A DNA stretch of 64,000 bases from Perca fluviatilis (Eukaryota > Chordata > Actinopteri > Perciformes > Percidae), in NCBI RefSeq assembly GCF_010015445.1, contig NC_053112.1:34221498-34285497 (forward strand), given 5' to 3'. The notes beneath the pieces were generated by a model. The model saw only the letters and a list, made by a program, of their open reading frames with translations. It made no database searches and was not told the origin of the DNA. The position numbers and the translations under genes are program-made. This document shows, piece by piece, positions 1 through 11,046 of this stretch; the first letter of the stretch is position 1, and every line of letters starts with the position of its first letter.

Positions 1-133
1 GCCCTGTAGAAAGGCATTCTTTATGGCCCCCTCCCCGCATCCACAGCTATTCATTCTAGCGTAATTTTTGGCCCTCTTCATGTGAGGGCCCTGGGTACTC
101 AGTTCCATTTCCACCCCAAGTCTGACACCCCTG
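1..133 (-). mobile_element. Terminal fragment of a hAT-type nonautonomous repeat
   Basis: The block ends in ACACCCCTG at 125-133. Read on the minus strand it starts CAGGGGTGTCAGAC and then carries GGGCCCT-rich sequence. The first 60 bases are related in inverted orientation to 22200-22255 (shared 'gcctttctacagggc' stretch). The terminus also matches the ends of the elements at 994-2471 and 22167-22269. The other end lies outside the window. Family assignment rests on the shared CAGGGGYGT terminus. Confidence 0.55.
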
Positions 134-754
134 GTTAGGGTTAGGGGATGATCTTGGTTTGGGGTAAAAATAATTACTTTGTAACTTCATCTTCATGGTT
201 AAAATACTTTATGCCAATTTTGAGTGCCGAGGGAAACAGGAAGCACACCTCTGACAAACTTTGTGGCTCTATAATAACATCACCTGACTTCTTACTTTGC
301 TCCTGACGGACAACCGCAAGAGGTCTTTGCCACTTGAATGTGTCTTCATTGGGTATTTGCTGAAATGACTCATGTCATTGTGAAAGAGAGTATTGCTGTA
401 TTAGCTCTCTGGAAAAAGATTCTAGAGAAATTCCCAGAATCTGCTTGTACCAGCCATTTGCAAACTATCATTATGTCTCACACCTTTGAAAAAAGATTTG
501 CAGCACTTATCAGTATTTTAACAACAAGCTTGCACACCAGCAACTCTGACAGGATGAAACGTCTAGTGAAAGCAAAGAAAAATCCCATAATCTTCTGCAC
601 TGGCTCAGAAGGCTGTTGCCTGTAGTCTGGTAAAGAGGTTCAATTATTTTTTAAGTCTGCAGTTTCAACAAAAAATATACTTGCAGTCCAGTGCACTTAC
701 CTTTTTAACTCTTATAATGTGTTAGAAAGCTGCACACATCTTTTGTGTTAGCTG
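134..754. other. Stretch without recognisable gene
   Basis: It starts with TTAGGG-like repeats (135-148). A 95-codon open frame at 338-625 (plus) shows no motif I recognise, and the surrounding base composition does not change there. I see no splice consensus or family resemblance, so I do not call a gene. Confidence 0.3.
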
Positions 755-953
755 TGTAACAATAGGAACTATAGTTAGGAACCATTGTTTAGTTCCGTGG
801 GCCACACGGACATGTTTTGTAGTGACACTGCCTGTGTAACCGGACCAAGCAGAATGTACCGTACACGGCAAAGTTTATTAATCTTTATAAACCAGTGGGG
901 TGAAATAGTAAGAAGAGTGTACCCTTGTTGTGATTAAGTAACCAACTTTAACA
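755..953 (+). repeat. 5' LTR of Ty3/gypsy element
   Basis: It begins TGTAACAATA and ends TTTAACA (TG...CA). It is nearly identical to 6697-6896, with about ten differences over 199 bases plus a one-base length change. The five bases before it (AGCTG, 750-754) match those after the 3' LTR (AGCGG, 6897-6901) at 4 of 5 positions, as expected for a 5-bp target duplication. A possible primer binding site, TGGCAGCGGAAGAGGAC, starts at 957. Confidence 0.9.
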
Positions 954-993
954 TGATGGCAGCGGAAGAGGACTCGGTCTGAGTACATGCAAG

Positions 994-2471
994 CAGGGGC
1001 GTCGGACTGGGGGTAAAACCAATACTGATTACCAGGGCCCAAGGGGAGAGAGGGCCCTTGAAAAGTCTGGAACATATTTAATTTTACCTGGATATTTTCA
1101 TTTCCTAATTAAATTTCATAATGCATGTCAGATGAAATGTAAAGTTAGTGTATTGGCTGAATAACTTTGTTGACTGACTACATTTTGTATACAAAAAAAG
1201 ACTAAGGTCTCACTCACCCCTTGCTAATGCACCAAATGGTTTAGTCCATCTGCACGCATTTTGTTTGTTAGTTCAGTTGAGCATCTGGTGGAGCGCAAAC
1301 TTCTGCTGTAGAAATGTCTTTCTCAAAGAAAGCCAAATCATGCTACCAAAAAGAAAGGAAAAACAGGAGAAAGAGAGAAAACAAATTGAGGGGAAACAAT
1401 TGGTAACTGACTTCTTTTCAAAGAAAGGTGAGCACAAACTAAAAAACGAAATCCATGGTGCTAAACTGCTTGAATATCTCCACGACCGTTAGTGCTAAAA
1501 ACGGACTGAGACAACCCACTGAAAGAGCAGAACATACACTTTCAAATGATAATTTGGTTATACATGTAATCTGAGGTAAAGGCTAAATAAATAAACTACA
1601 CTAACAATGCATAGGCCTACAACACACCATTGCAATAGCCTAATTTAAAACATGTTTAATTTTAAATGAATAGGCTATAATGTCTATAATTAGCAATAAT
1701 AGGCTAATCAGTGTCAGGCTTGGTAGCTCATCGGTCGATACATATCATGTCAACATTATAGGTATGTCTGATTCAGTAGAAGCAGATGTTAACATTGTGG
1801 AACACATGGCCCTCAGTTTGAGAAACTATCACAGCAGGGAGTGGAGTAGCAACAGACCCCTCATCCTCATCTTTGGATTTGAGACACGGTGAGCTTATAT
1901 CAAAATGAAAGCAAACCATGTTTAGCCATTTTGACTGAAAGGTGTTAAGTAACACTAACATCTTAGTGTGTTTTATTATATTAGGTTAATATCAGATGTA
2001 TCCTTCATAGAGAATGATGATAGAGAAGATGTGATTGAGGATGATGGGAGTGAAGACAGCAGGGAGCACAAGTGTTGCTCTGAGTACAGTGTGAAAATGA
2101 GAGCTGAGGAACTGGAAAGTAGGCAGAGCAGTGCAGACCAGTTTTTGCCAGAGGATCCAGGACTTTGGCCAGATAAATTAACAGATGATCAGAGAGACAC
2201 CATAGCACGCAGGCTGGCAAGTAAAGGTACAGAGAAAACAAACAAAATGTAGTAGTAACCACAGTAAAGTAGGCTAGAGAATGTTGAGAAAGGAGGTTTG
2301 AAATGTGTATTATCAGGCTAGTATAAGCATTACAGTTAATAGTTATTACCCTATAAACATGTAGGCCTCCAGATTCATGTGTACAGAGGCCCGATTATTA
2401 TAATTTTTTTTTGGGGGGGGGGGGGTTGTTGAGGAACATGGGGGCCCATCAGGACTTGTGCTACACCCCTG
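994..2471 (+). mobile_element. Truncated ZMYM-like hAT transposon nested in the gypsy leader
   Basis: Terminal inverted repeats are CAGGGGCGT at 994 and ACACCCCTG ending at 2471. The flanks CATGCAAG (986-993) and CGTGCAAG (2472-2479) match at 7 of 8 bases, the 8-bp duplication typical of hAT. Inside are spliced-looking remnants of the transposase N-terminus. The rest of the transposase is missing. The insertion splits gypsy leader sequence and therefore postdates the retrotransposon. A T/G homopolymer run lies at 2404-2425. Confidence 0.85.
1341..2226 (+). pseudogene. hAT transposase N-terminal remnant (ZMYM/TTF-like), three exon pieces
   Basis: Three stretches look like exons. The first starts at an ATG at 1341 and is lysine-rich, ending in TDFFSKKG before a GTGAGC donor near 1429. 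The second runs from about 1761, after a TTATAG acceptor, to a GTGAGC donor near 1889. The third runs from about 1985, after ATTAG, to a GTACAG donor near 2227, and contains DPGLWPDKLTDDQRDTIARR. That last motif matches the segment preceding the transposase core in ZMYM1-like hAT proteins. No DDE catalytic residues, BED/TTF ligand set or C-terminal dimerisation domain follow, because sequence between here and 2471 is lost. It cannot encode a transposase. The splice reading is inference from consensus sites only. Confidence 0.6.
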
Positions 2472-2528
2472 CGTGCAAGTTTTCTCCAGAAGAGAGTTAG
2501 CTAACTGATGCTAGTTTGAGCCGCTAGC

Positions 2529-2996
2529 GTGCAACTGCCGCGTGATTCCATTAAGCCGCCACAAACGTTGTGTTTGGACTCCAGCAACCTTTCTAAAACA
2601 TGGACAAATTGGAGGGATGAGTTTGATCTTTATGTGGATCTGGCAATGGCTGAAGCTGATGACAAACAGAAGGTAAAACTGTTCAGTTATCGTGTTTGCG
2701 AGAGCGGCAGGGAACTTTTGGATATCCTAATGGGCGACACAGCTAAGGATGCATGGAAGATAGAGGACATCATCACAAAGTTTGATGATCACTGCAACCC
2801 CAGCGTGAACGAGATTGTCGAACGCTATCGTTTGTTCACGAGAAACCAGGGCGTCAGTGAAAATATAGACAGTTATGTCACTGAACTGAGACTGCTGGCC
2901 AAAACATGCAACTTTGGGACTTTGAGAGACTCGCTCATTCGTGATAGGATTGTGTGTGGTGGTAACAATACATTCATGAGAGAAAGAAAAACTTGA
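2529..2996 (+). pseudogene. gag: Gypsy Gag fragment
   Basis: A 155-codon frame starting MQLPRDSIKPPQ contains the Gag capsid-type pattern WTNWRDEFDLYVDL (residues about 25-38), followed by a helical region ending TRNQGVSENIDSYVTELRLLAKTC (about 109-132; the motif is typical of Ty3/gypsy Gag). Its product would assemble the cytoplasmic particle that holds the RNA. The frame stops just before the zinc-knuckle part, which continues from 3004 in another frame, so Gag is broken by a frameshift near 2990. The start is the first ATG in this frame; the hAT insertion upstream lies in the leader and does not cut the coding region. Confidence 0.8.
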
Positions 2997-3003
2997 CACT
3001 TGT

Positions 3004-4089
3004 TTGCAACTGTGCAGAGCCACAGAGCTCTCCAAGGAGAACGTTAAAACCATCACCGGGCCGATGGTTGAAGAGGTGCATGTCGTTCAAGGAGCACAGT
3101 ACCAGTGGAAAGGTAACAACACAGTGGAGTGTAAATCCTGCGGAAGAACACATGAAAGAAACAAACAGAAATGTCCGGCGTTTGGAAAGAAGTGTGCAAA
3201 GTGTGGCAGAGAGAACCACTTTGCAGCCAAATATAAAGCTAAACCAGACCAAAGGAGGAAGAAAAATGTGAGTACAATAGCAACAGAATATGTGAGTGAT
3301 GAATATGAAGATAGAACATATATCACTGTGACAGACACTGAGATAGTGGATGCAGTGGAGACAGACTCAGGCAAAGATGCAGACCCAGAGAGAGTACAGA
3401 ATGTGAAAGAGAACAACACCGTTAAAGACGACACTCAGCTTCTCTATGCTGGCATGCTACTAGGCAAAGACATGGTCAAATTCCAAATAGACTGTGGTGC
3501 TAGTTGCAACATCATCCCCATTAACCTGCTGAATCCAGACACTGAACTGGAACACACTAAAAGTGTACTAGTTATGTACAACAAAAGCAAGCTGAGGCCA
3601 ATGGGGAAATGTAACATTAAAATAAGAAATCCAAGAAATCACAAGCAATATCGCTTGGAGTTCCAAGTGGTAAATACGGACGGTGCAGTGCCTCTGCTGG
3701 GTAGGAAAGCCAGTGAGACAATGAAACTGATTAAAGTACACCATGAGAATATCATGACAATAGACAGTATAATCACAGCAGGAAAGCCTACAACAGGGCA
3801 GTGGACAATGGAACAAATTAAAACAAGTTATGCTGACGTGTTCACTGGAGATGGCTGTCTTGGAGGAAAATACAAAATGGAGGTGGACAGCACAGTGAAG
3901 CTGGTGCAGATGCCAAAGAGACGGGTTCCAGTGGCCCTGATGAAACCACTGAAGGAAGAGCTTAGAGACCTGCAACAGAGAGGGATAATCACTCATGTAG
4001 AATGTAGCACAGACTGGATCAATGCTATGGTGGTAGTAAGAAATCAAACGAAAAAAAAAACAAAAAAAACCCCCCCCCCCAATCTATAA
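3004..4089 (+). pseudogene. pol: Gypsy zinc knuckle, protease and start of reverse transcriptase
   Basis: The 361-codon frame holds, in order, two knuckle-like motifs (residues about 46-81), an aspartic protease and the first part of RT. The second knuckle, CAKCGRENHFAAKYK, has Tyr where the last Cys is expected. The protease is centred on FQIDCGASCNIIP (about 160-172), where DCGA replaces the usual DT/SGA. The RT start runs from about residue 280, with a GIITHVECSTDWINAMVVV-type segment. The protease would mature Gag-Pol and RT would copy the RNA. The frame runs into an A-rich then C-rich homopolymer (4049-4081) and stops, so it is separated from the next RT piece. Confidence 0.85.
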
Positions 4090-4118
4090 CATCTTACCAG
4101 ACTTGTCAAAAGCTAAAA

Positions 4119-4370
4119 GTGTTCACAGTGTGTGATGTCAAGAGTGGATTCTGGCATGTACAGCTGGAGGAGGAGTCCAGCTATTTGACGACATTTGCCA
4201 CCCCATTCGGACGGTACAGATTGCTGAGGATGCCGATGGGGATAAGTCCGGCCCCTGAAATATTCCAGAGAAAGCTGACACAAGCGTGTCATCCTGATCA
4301 CCGGACAAGGGGAGACACAAGAGGAAGCGGAACGGGATCACGATAAAAAACTGAACATAAAACTAAATGC
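4119..4370 (+). pseudogene. pol: Gypsy reverse transcriptase core, lesion at the active site
   Basis: The frame from 4119 carries the RT segment DVKSGFWHVQLEEESS, then FATPFGRYRLLRMPMG and the APEIFQRKL motif (residues about 5-50), which are finger/palm blocks of Ty3/gypsy RT. The next expected block is the catalytic YxDD box. Sequence downstream of about 4285 makes sense only in a different frame, giving ILITGQGETQEEAERDH, the segment directly after the Asp pair. Bases encoding the Tyr and Asp residues are therefore missing and the frame has shifted. RT cannot be active. An 18-20 base A run (4372-4389) follows. Confidence 0.8.
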
Positions 4371-4419
4371 AGAAAAAAAAAAAAAAAAACAGAAGGAGAC
4401 CACATACATTGGACACCGC

Positions 4420-4902
4420 TTGACGGCAGATGGACTCAAATTGGATCCTGCAAAAGTGCGTGCCATCGGGCAGATGCCAGCACTGACGGATGTAAAAGCA
4501 GTGCAGAGGCTTATAGGTATGGTTATTTACCTCACCAAGTTCTGCCCTCACCTCTCAGACCAATGCAAGGTATTGAGAGACCTGACACACAAAGACAGTG
4601 AGTGGACATGGACAACAGAGCATGAGGAGGCATTCCTCAACCTGAAGAAGACCATAGCCAATGCTCCAGTATTGAAATATTACAACCCTGATGAGGAGCT
4701 GACAGTACAGTGTGACGCTTCAGAGACAGGTTTGGGCGCAGCACTGATGCAAATGGGGAAGCCAGTCGCTTTCGCAAGCAGGGCACTGACACAAACTGAG
4801 GGGCGCTATGCCCAAATAGAAAAAGAGTTTTCAGCATGGAAATCTTCCACCAATACACATATGGCCGCAAAGTCACTGTCCAAAGTGATCACAAGCCATT
4901 AG
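4420..4902 (+). pseudogene. pol: Gypsy RT connection and RNase H, first part
   Basis: A 160-codon frame begins inside the RT thumb (LIGMVIYLTKFCPHLSD, residues about 29-45) and continues into RNase H. ELTVQCDASETGLGAAL (about 92-108) contains the first RNase H Asp, and EGRYAQIEKEF (about 126-136) contains the Glu. RNase H degrades the RNA strand during reverse transcription. Near 4840 the frame shifts by one and the domain continues in the neighbouring frame from 4836, so this is a single-nucleotide-scale break rather than a natural boundary. Confidence 0.85.
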
Positions 4903-5813
4903 AAACCATAGTACAAAAACCCCTACTGAGTGCACCCAAAAGGCTACAGGGCATGATGCTGCGCATACAAAAATATGACTTGGATGTCGTTTATGTGCCT
5001 GGAAGAGACATGTTACTGGCCAACGCTCTCAGCAGAGCCTATCTTCCTGAGTGTACACCTGTGGAAGCTGATCTAGAGACTGTCAACATGGTGCAACACT
5101 TACCGATCTCCTCAGACAGACTACATGACATAAGGTCTGCCACAGAAAAAGACAATACATTGCAGCTTCTCATTAAAGCAATGAGCCAGAGATGGCCCAA
5201 GGACAAGTCACAGGTACCGAGTGAAATCACGCCTTACTTCTCATTACAAGGAGAATTAAGCCACCAAGATGGAATAGTCTTCAGGGGTGAGCGTGCTGTC
5301 ATTCCTAACACGCTGAGATCAGACATCACTAGCAGATTACACTCATCACATCTGGGTGTTGAAGGATGCCTACTTAGAGCTAGAGAGTGTGTCTACTGGC
5401 TGGGCATGAACGACCAGATCAAGAAGTATATAGCCAAGTATGATATCTGCAGATCAATGGACAATAAACAACAAAAAGAAACACTAATGTCACATGAAGT
5501 TCCAAGCAGGCCATGGGCAAAGGTGGGCACAGATCTGTTTGTGTTTGACAACAAGGACTATCTCATCACTGTGGATTGTTTTTCAAACTTTTGGGAAACA
5601 GACTATCTGGCAGATACCAAATCTACCACGGTGATAAAGAAACCGAAAGCTCATTTTGCCCGCCAAGGAATTCCGGACTCAGTGATCTCAGACAACGGCC
5701 CACAATACGCGTCCCAGGACTTCCAAAAATTCAGTAAACGGTGGGGATTTCAGCATGAAAGCAAAGCCGAATCAGCTGTCAAGACGGCAAAAAGACTTCT
5801 TATCAAAGCCTAA
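4836..5813 (+). pseudogene. pol: Gypsy RNase H end and integrase core
   Basis: The 325-codon frame opens with the RNase H end (VTVQSDHKPLE, residues about 13-23, with its Asp; then ANALSR). The integrase zinc-binding region follows: HSSHLGVEGCLLRARECVYW at about 167-186, then a degraded second pair in KYDICRSMDNK, where only one Cys remains of the expected CxxC. The core contains the catalytic series: Asp in VGTDLFVFD, Asp in SDNGPQY and Glu in AESAVKTAKRL. Integrase would join the cDNA to host DNA. The frame ends at 5813 with the DPYLALLE-type segment continuing in another frame just downstream. Confidence 0.88.
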
Positions 5814-5819
5814 GCGGCT

Positions 5820-6370
5820 GGACAGGATCCTTATCTTGCACTTCTTGAAAACACTGCTGCCAACGCAAACAACCCTGCTAAGGCCAGAAGTTGTTCAGGT
5901 CAGCCAGAATCTGAAGAACAGGCAGCAATGTCAGTACATACTACAACAGATCAGCAAGTGACTTGGACATACTTGCCACGGGTGACTGTGTCAGGATACA
6001 ACCACCCCACACTGTCTGGAGATTAGGCAGGGTGCTGAAGCCAGTTGATGGGAGGTCCTATGAGGTTCAGTTGCACTCTGGAAGTGTCATTAGGAGAAAT
6101 CGCAGACACCTCAGGCGTGCACCTAGTGTGACCTTCAGTGACCCTCTTGATATGGAGATCAGTGTCCCCAGTCCGCCACAGGCTGTGGGATATGAACTTG
6201 CAGAGACTGTTCCTGTCCCTCACAGTGTCGCAGCAGAACATACACACAGAGACACTGGTAACAGAGACACCCCCAAAAAAAGCCGGCCCAAAAAAATATC
6301 ACACGAACCAGACCCCTGCGCCCCGGGGGGCCCCCCCCCCACAAAAAAGGGGGGGGGGGGAATACATTGA
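5820..6370 (+). pseudogene. pol: Gypsy integrase C-terminal region
   Basis: Around 5822-5960 the integrase linker (DPYLALLE) reads in one frame. From 5963 a 135-codon frame starts MDILATGDCVRIQPPHTVWRL and continues VLKPVDGRSYEVQLHSGSVIRRNRRHLRR, which is the small beta-barrel seen at the C-terminus of gypsy integrases (residues about 5-52). The tail degenerates in a run of C and G homopolymers at 6310-6360. The break between this piece and the integrase core adds to the pol damage. Confidence 0.7.
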
Positions 6371-6696
6371 TATGCTGATGTTTACATGCACCTGGAACTT
6401 GAAAAGTAAACAAGCACAAAAGTTATGGTTTACGTATGTTGATATTGATGTGATTATTTGAACATTTCAAGCTCTTAGCGAATGGTTGAGTGTTATCAAA
6501 CTGTGACATAGGTGATGTATACAGTGTTTTCAGTTTGATTAGTTGCTATTTTCGTCAGTTGCTGATGGACGATTTGGATTGATGAACATATGGAACTGTT
6601 TATGATTTAGCAATAAGCAGTGTTAGTATTAGAATTTTGTTTGTTGGCTAAAGCCAAATCTTGAAATAACAGCTCTAACTCTGAAAAGAGAAAGGA

Positions 6697-6896
6697 TGTA
6701 ACAATAGGAACTATAGTTAGGAACCATTGTTTAGTTCCGTGGGCCACACAGACATGTTTTGTAGTGACACCGCTTGTGTAACTGGACCGAGCAGAATGTA
6801 CCGTACACGTACAAAGTTTATTAAAGTTTATAACCCAGTGGGGTGAAATAGTAAGAAGAGTGTACCCTTGTTGTGATTAAGTAACCAACTTTAACA
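6697..6896 (+). repeat. 3' LTR of Ty3/gypsy element
   Basis: This is the 200-bp partner of the 5' LTR, TGTAACAATA...TTTAACA. It is preceded by a purine tract at 6684-6696, which fits the plus-strand primer. It is followed by AGCGG, the near-match to AGCTG before the 5' LTR. Confidence 0.9.
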
Positions 6897-6898
6897 AG

Positions 6899-6916
6899 CG
6901 GGTCAAATTTGACCCG
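6899..6916. repeat. Perfect 18-nt palindrome
   Basis: CGGGTCAAATTTGACCCG is its own reverse complement and lies directly outside the gypsy 3' LTR. Its role is unknown. Confidence 0.8.
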
Positions 6917-7617
6917 TGATTTAACCCAAAATACTAAATCATCCAATATTGTTTTTCACCTCATAGCTAACTTATTATGTATGTATTATGTATTTGCATG
7001 TAAACAATGTTTTAAATGTTATTTTTGTTGGCCCTATGAACTTTTCATCTTAAAAGGTAGGATTGTGAAGATCCCTTTCCGCTAAAGCCCAAATGGTCTC
7101 CTAAGCCCCTCCCCCCACAAGGGAGAATGAATGCCTGTGCATGAGCAGTGATTGACACGCAGTTAGCCCCCGAAGGGAGCGGTGGATTTTTGCAAATCGC
7201 ACTACAGGCTGTAGGTGGTGCCAGAGGAGCCAGATGTTATCTGACTATAATAGACTAATATTGGAACACACCTCCAAAATGATTTGCTTGTGGGTTTTTT
7301 TTTCAACTTAATGGTAACAAAAGTTAAGGGAATTGTGTGCATTTTGAAAATGCTGGTGGTCTTGAAAAGACTAGTTACAAATGTATCAGTGTGCTCATCA
7401 GAAGTTTATTCAAGCAGGTTATCATTCATCTTCTAATTTTGCCTCATTGTGAGTGCATATGCATTAAACATCATTACCAGCAGCAAGATAATATAGAGGT
7501 ATGCAATGATATAAATGTTATATGAAAATGTACATTAAATTAGGTCAGTGAGTTGTAATTATTATTTTTTAAATAGATGACTGTCACTGATTGTACCATT
7601 AGTTTGTGTTATTAGAG
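6917..7617. other. AT-rich stretch without a recognisable gene
   Basis: I find no motif-bearing frame or clear terminal repeat. The short open frames here have no family resemblance. Confidence 0.3.
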
Positions 7618-8395
7618 TATTAGGGCCCGAGCACGAAAGTGCCAGGCCCCAACGGTGCCTTGCATTGAAAGTATGAGGAACCTATTGTTTTTGTAGGGAT
7701 TAATATTATTATTCCAATGCGTCACTCGCATTTTTGAGGGACTTCGCATGGTGGAAAACTCACACAAATTTGCACACATGTCAGACCTGGCGAAAACTAC
7801 AAAGTTCTGTAGTGATTGGGCTTGGGCGTTGCCAAGGGGCTCCATAGTGCCCCCTAATGCACGCCATGATTCGGTAAAAAATGAGAAGTTAATATACCAA
7901 ATTTTGAGGGAACATAGGTCTCATCTTGAAGCCATGTAGCATTTTCTATTTTTTTTTTCACCTGACAGGAAGTCCTGCAAAATTTTTCATTTTACGAACA
8001 CTTGTTTGAGGACTTTAGGATACACGGAAACTCTCAAAACTGTGCAGCCATGTGCAGAACAGTAAATTTTTTCATCTGAGTTCACATTTCGGCTTGGGAG
8101 AGGTATGGTGGCTCTATTGCGTCCCCTAATTGGTTTTAGTCCTTGGGCACATTTTTTACAGCCTCAATATATACGGAATCTCACAAAAATTGGTGCCCAC
8201 GTCAAACCTGGGAGCTTTGCGAGACTGTACAGCGACCATACCCGAAAGCGGACTCCATAGCGCCCCCCTAATGCGTGGAAGGCCTTAATTTGGACATAGT
8301 TGCTCCAATATTCACCAACTTTAGTACACACATTGCTCTCATCATTTTGGACATATTTCCAATTCACTTTCATTAGCAACTTTAATTTTAACATT
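7618..8395. repeat. Unclassified dispersed teleost repeat (GGGCCCGAGCACGAAAGTGCCAGGCCCC start)
   Basis: The block opens with a GC-rich hairpin-forming sequence (7623-7650), and lines of the type 'ccatagcgccccctaatg' recur at 7840-7860 and 8255-8275. I remember similar GGGCCCGAGCAC... sequences as highly repeated in fish genomes but cannot name the family. No intact coding frame is visible. Confidence 0.4.
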
Positions 8396-9337
8396 AGTTT
8401 ATGTTATGAGTGTTCTAAAATACTGTGGCTACCATCGTTGACTAGTGAAATATGACTTCCCTATGACTGTGGTCAAAAGGAAGAGGTCAGAAGACACAGA
8501 ACTACAGCTTTTAAATGGAACAACTCAGGCACAAGCCAGTTTCACACTCCTACACTTCTAACTGCCAAGGTATATTTTCCACCGTGTGTTAAAATTTTAA
8601 TTTAAATAACAACTACTAAATGTAAAGCAGTGAAAGCACTTTGTTTGGTGAAAAGGTAGGCAGTGGAGGTTGGTTTGAGAAGCTAAGTGTTGAAGTATCT
8701 CAGCGACTATGTCAGGGAGATGAGAAAAAGAGTGGGAGAGAAAGAGATAAACATGTCAAGTATTAAGGATTTAGATCCACGCTCTGAGCCCACTTCAATA
8801 TCCCAAACAGCAAAGCTACAAAGAGGAAAATACAAATGCTGTAATCCACCATATAACAATGTGTTTGATTGTGTGTTATTTAACCATTGCTCTATTTTTC
8901 TTTCCTCTATTATTTCTACTCAAGCTAAATTTCTAAGTTGTTCTTATGCTAAAATTGTTTGAATTCATTTTTCCCAATTCTCTTGATCATCTTTGAGATG
9001 TAATACCATGGAATACCATTCAAGAACAAAACAAATGGAATAACATTTAAAAGAAATTACACCCCTGGAGATCTAGTTGTCATTATTGCACCAAGGTAGG
9101 GCCGCGGTAGGGAGGAAATGACACCACCTATGTGTTACCATATAGATGAGTGATGGTGAGAAAGGTGATACTGATTAGATGGGGGAGCAGTAGTCTTTTG
9201 ACCGTAAATTCTTTTTGTTATTATTTTTTAGTTGTAGTTTATGTTGATCACTTAGGTGTGTGAGATGCACCCCTAGATTAAATAAATATAATGTGATGCA
9301 ACGTAACCTGAATCTCTGCAGTACTTTGGGAAACAAA
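8396..9337. other. No recognisable gene or repeat
   Basis: A 91-codon frame at 8687-8962 lacks any recognised motif. I see nothing else to annotate. Confidence 0.3.
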
Positions 9338-10015
9338 TTAAAGGAACACGCCGACTTATTGGGAATTTAGCTTATTCACCGTAACCCCCAGAGTAAGACA
9401 AGTCGATACATACCCTTCTCATCTCCGTGCATGCTGTAACGCTGTCTGACGTCTCCAGCGGCATCAGCCCATCACAGAACAGGCAGGTGACTGGTTCCAG
9501 TAATCCTACTGCTCCAAATAAGTGACAAAATAACGCCAACATGTTCCTATTTACATGTTGTGATTTGTAGTCACAGTGTGTACAAAAAACAACCTAACAT
9601 GAGACACAGCCATCTTCTAACCGTAAACAAACCGGGAACTATATCTTCAGGCGGAAGAATATAGTACTTGGGCGGAGTGATATGCTCACAGCAAGCCTGT
9701 CTGAGAATATAGTTCCCGGTTTGTTTACGGTTAGAAGATTGCTGTGTCTCATGTTACGTTGTTTTTTTGTACACGCTATGACTCTACAAATCACAACATG
9801 TGAATAGGAACAGGCTATTATTAACTTTGTCACAATATCTGGAGCAGTAGGATTACTGGAACCATTCACCTGCAGGATCTGTGCTGGGCTAAGCTAATGC
9901 TGGAGCCGTCAGAAAGCGTTACAGCACGCGCGGAGATGAGAAGGGTATGTACGACAATCTAACTCTGGGGGTTACGTATAAGATAGCTAAATTCCCAATT
10001 TTTTTTTTTTTTTAA
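9338..10015. mobile_element. Foldback MITE, TTAA type
   Basis: Long arms face each other. The left arm (about 9355-9660), with GGGAATTTAGCT, CCCCCAGAGT, AGTAATCCTACTGCTCC and TAACCGTAAACAAACCGGGAACTATAT in order, reappears as the reverse complement in the right arm (about 9690-9998). The left edge is TTAAAGGAACACGCCGAC. The right edge, which should be the complement of that, is replaced by a T run (9999-10013) ending TTTAA. The loop is about 30-40 bp near 9665-9700. There is no coding capacity. Confidence 0.8.
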
Positions 10016-11046
10016 CCAACAAAGGACAGTGGCTAGAACCTGTTAAGAAGCCACAACACATGGTTAAGCCTATTTCTTTGTATACTCCTGTGTGAATGAA
10101 ATACTTGACAAATTAAACGTACTAAGTATTTTCTCATTTTATTAAGAACTTTAGTGCTGGTTTATCATCATTGCGACAATTGAGTATCTACAGTGTGCTT
10201 AGTTTCACATTAGCAGTCCTGTTGTTAATAAGAACCTCACATACAATCTTTTGTTGAAATGAAGATGGACAAATGTCAATCAATCCTTTAAACACAGCAC
10301 TTTTCATGCGAGAGAAGCAGCTCACAGTGCTTGCTCAAGTTAGCTTGTTGAAAATCTAAGCCTATTTATGTGTCTCATTTCTATGTGCTGATATTTATTG
10401 CTGATATACAGTATATTGTAGATGCATCTGCAAGTTAATGTGATACTTGATGAAGCAGGAACAGGTTTTAAGTAGTGTCATAGTGATGAGAACACAAGGG
10501 ACTAGTTTACAATGAAAGTCCACTCCAGCTAGCATGATAATCAAAGTGTTAATGCAATGAATAAGGGGGTGGAATTTCCCTTATTTCTGGTGTATATATC
10601 CCTGCCTCTGCTGAATTATTTAAACCCCCGGTGGGAACAAAATGTATGCCCCCCTCAAAGTGATCAATACTACTTCACCAATAGACCATCACATACCTAA
10701 AATGGAAGTATTTTAAACTAAGTAAAGCGCTGTAACGTGAACACGTAGTGCCATAGAACAACGAAATCAGAGTGCAGCTGCCGCTACACAGCTCCGGGAT
10801 GCCGGCTACCAGCGGCAATTGTTAGCCGCCAATAGGTGACTGCGAGCCGGCTACAGACACCACCAGGTGATGGTCCTTTTAGCGGCCATGAAAGTTGAGT
10901 TTAGCCAGAAAAAGTGAGTTATAAGATTGTTCCCAGTAGTTAAAGAATATGGGGGCCACAGCCTGCATTTTATAAATCCAAAGGTCAGGATTGCACCACC
11001 ACAACCAGAAAATGTTGTCAGACCAGATAGGTATAAATAAGGTTAT
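10016..11046. other. No recognisable gene
   Basis: Mostly unstructured sequence, with a small GC-rich patch around 10780-10890 that includes CACCAGGTGATGG. No motif-bearing frame is seen. Confidence 0.3.

Larger units (their letters stand above)
755..6896 (+). mobile_element. Decayed Ty3/gypsy LTR retrotransposon (Mag-like)
   Basis: Two LTRs of 199 and 200 bp flank a gag-pol region read left to right. The domain order is Gag, zinc knuckles, protease, reverse transcriptase, RNase H, integrase, which is the Ty3/gypsy order. A polypurine tract (AAAAGAGAAAGGA, 6684-6696) abuts the 3' LTR. The pol wording around the start of RT resembles the Mag lineage, which is an inference from memory. A truncated hAT element occupies 994-2471, between the primer site and gag. 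At least four frame breaks plus a lesion at the RT active site make it non-functional. No envelope-like frame is seen. Confidence 0.92.

Noticed and set aside
338..625. 95-codon protein near the left edge
   Set aside because: No motif, no splice or promoter evidence; kept only as unassigned stretch.
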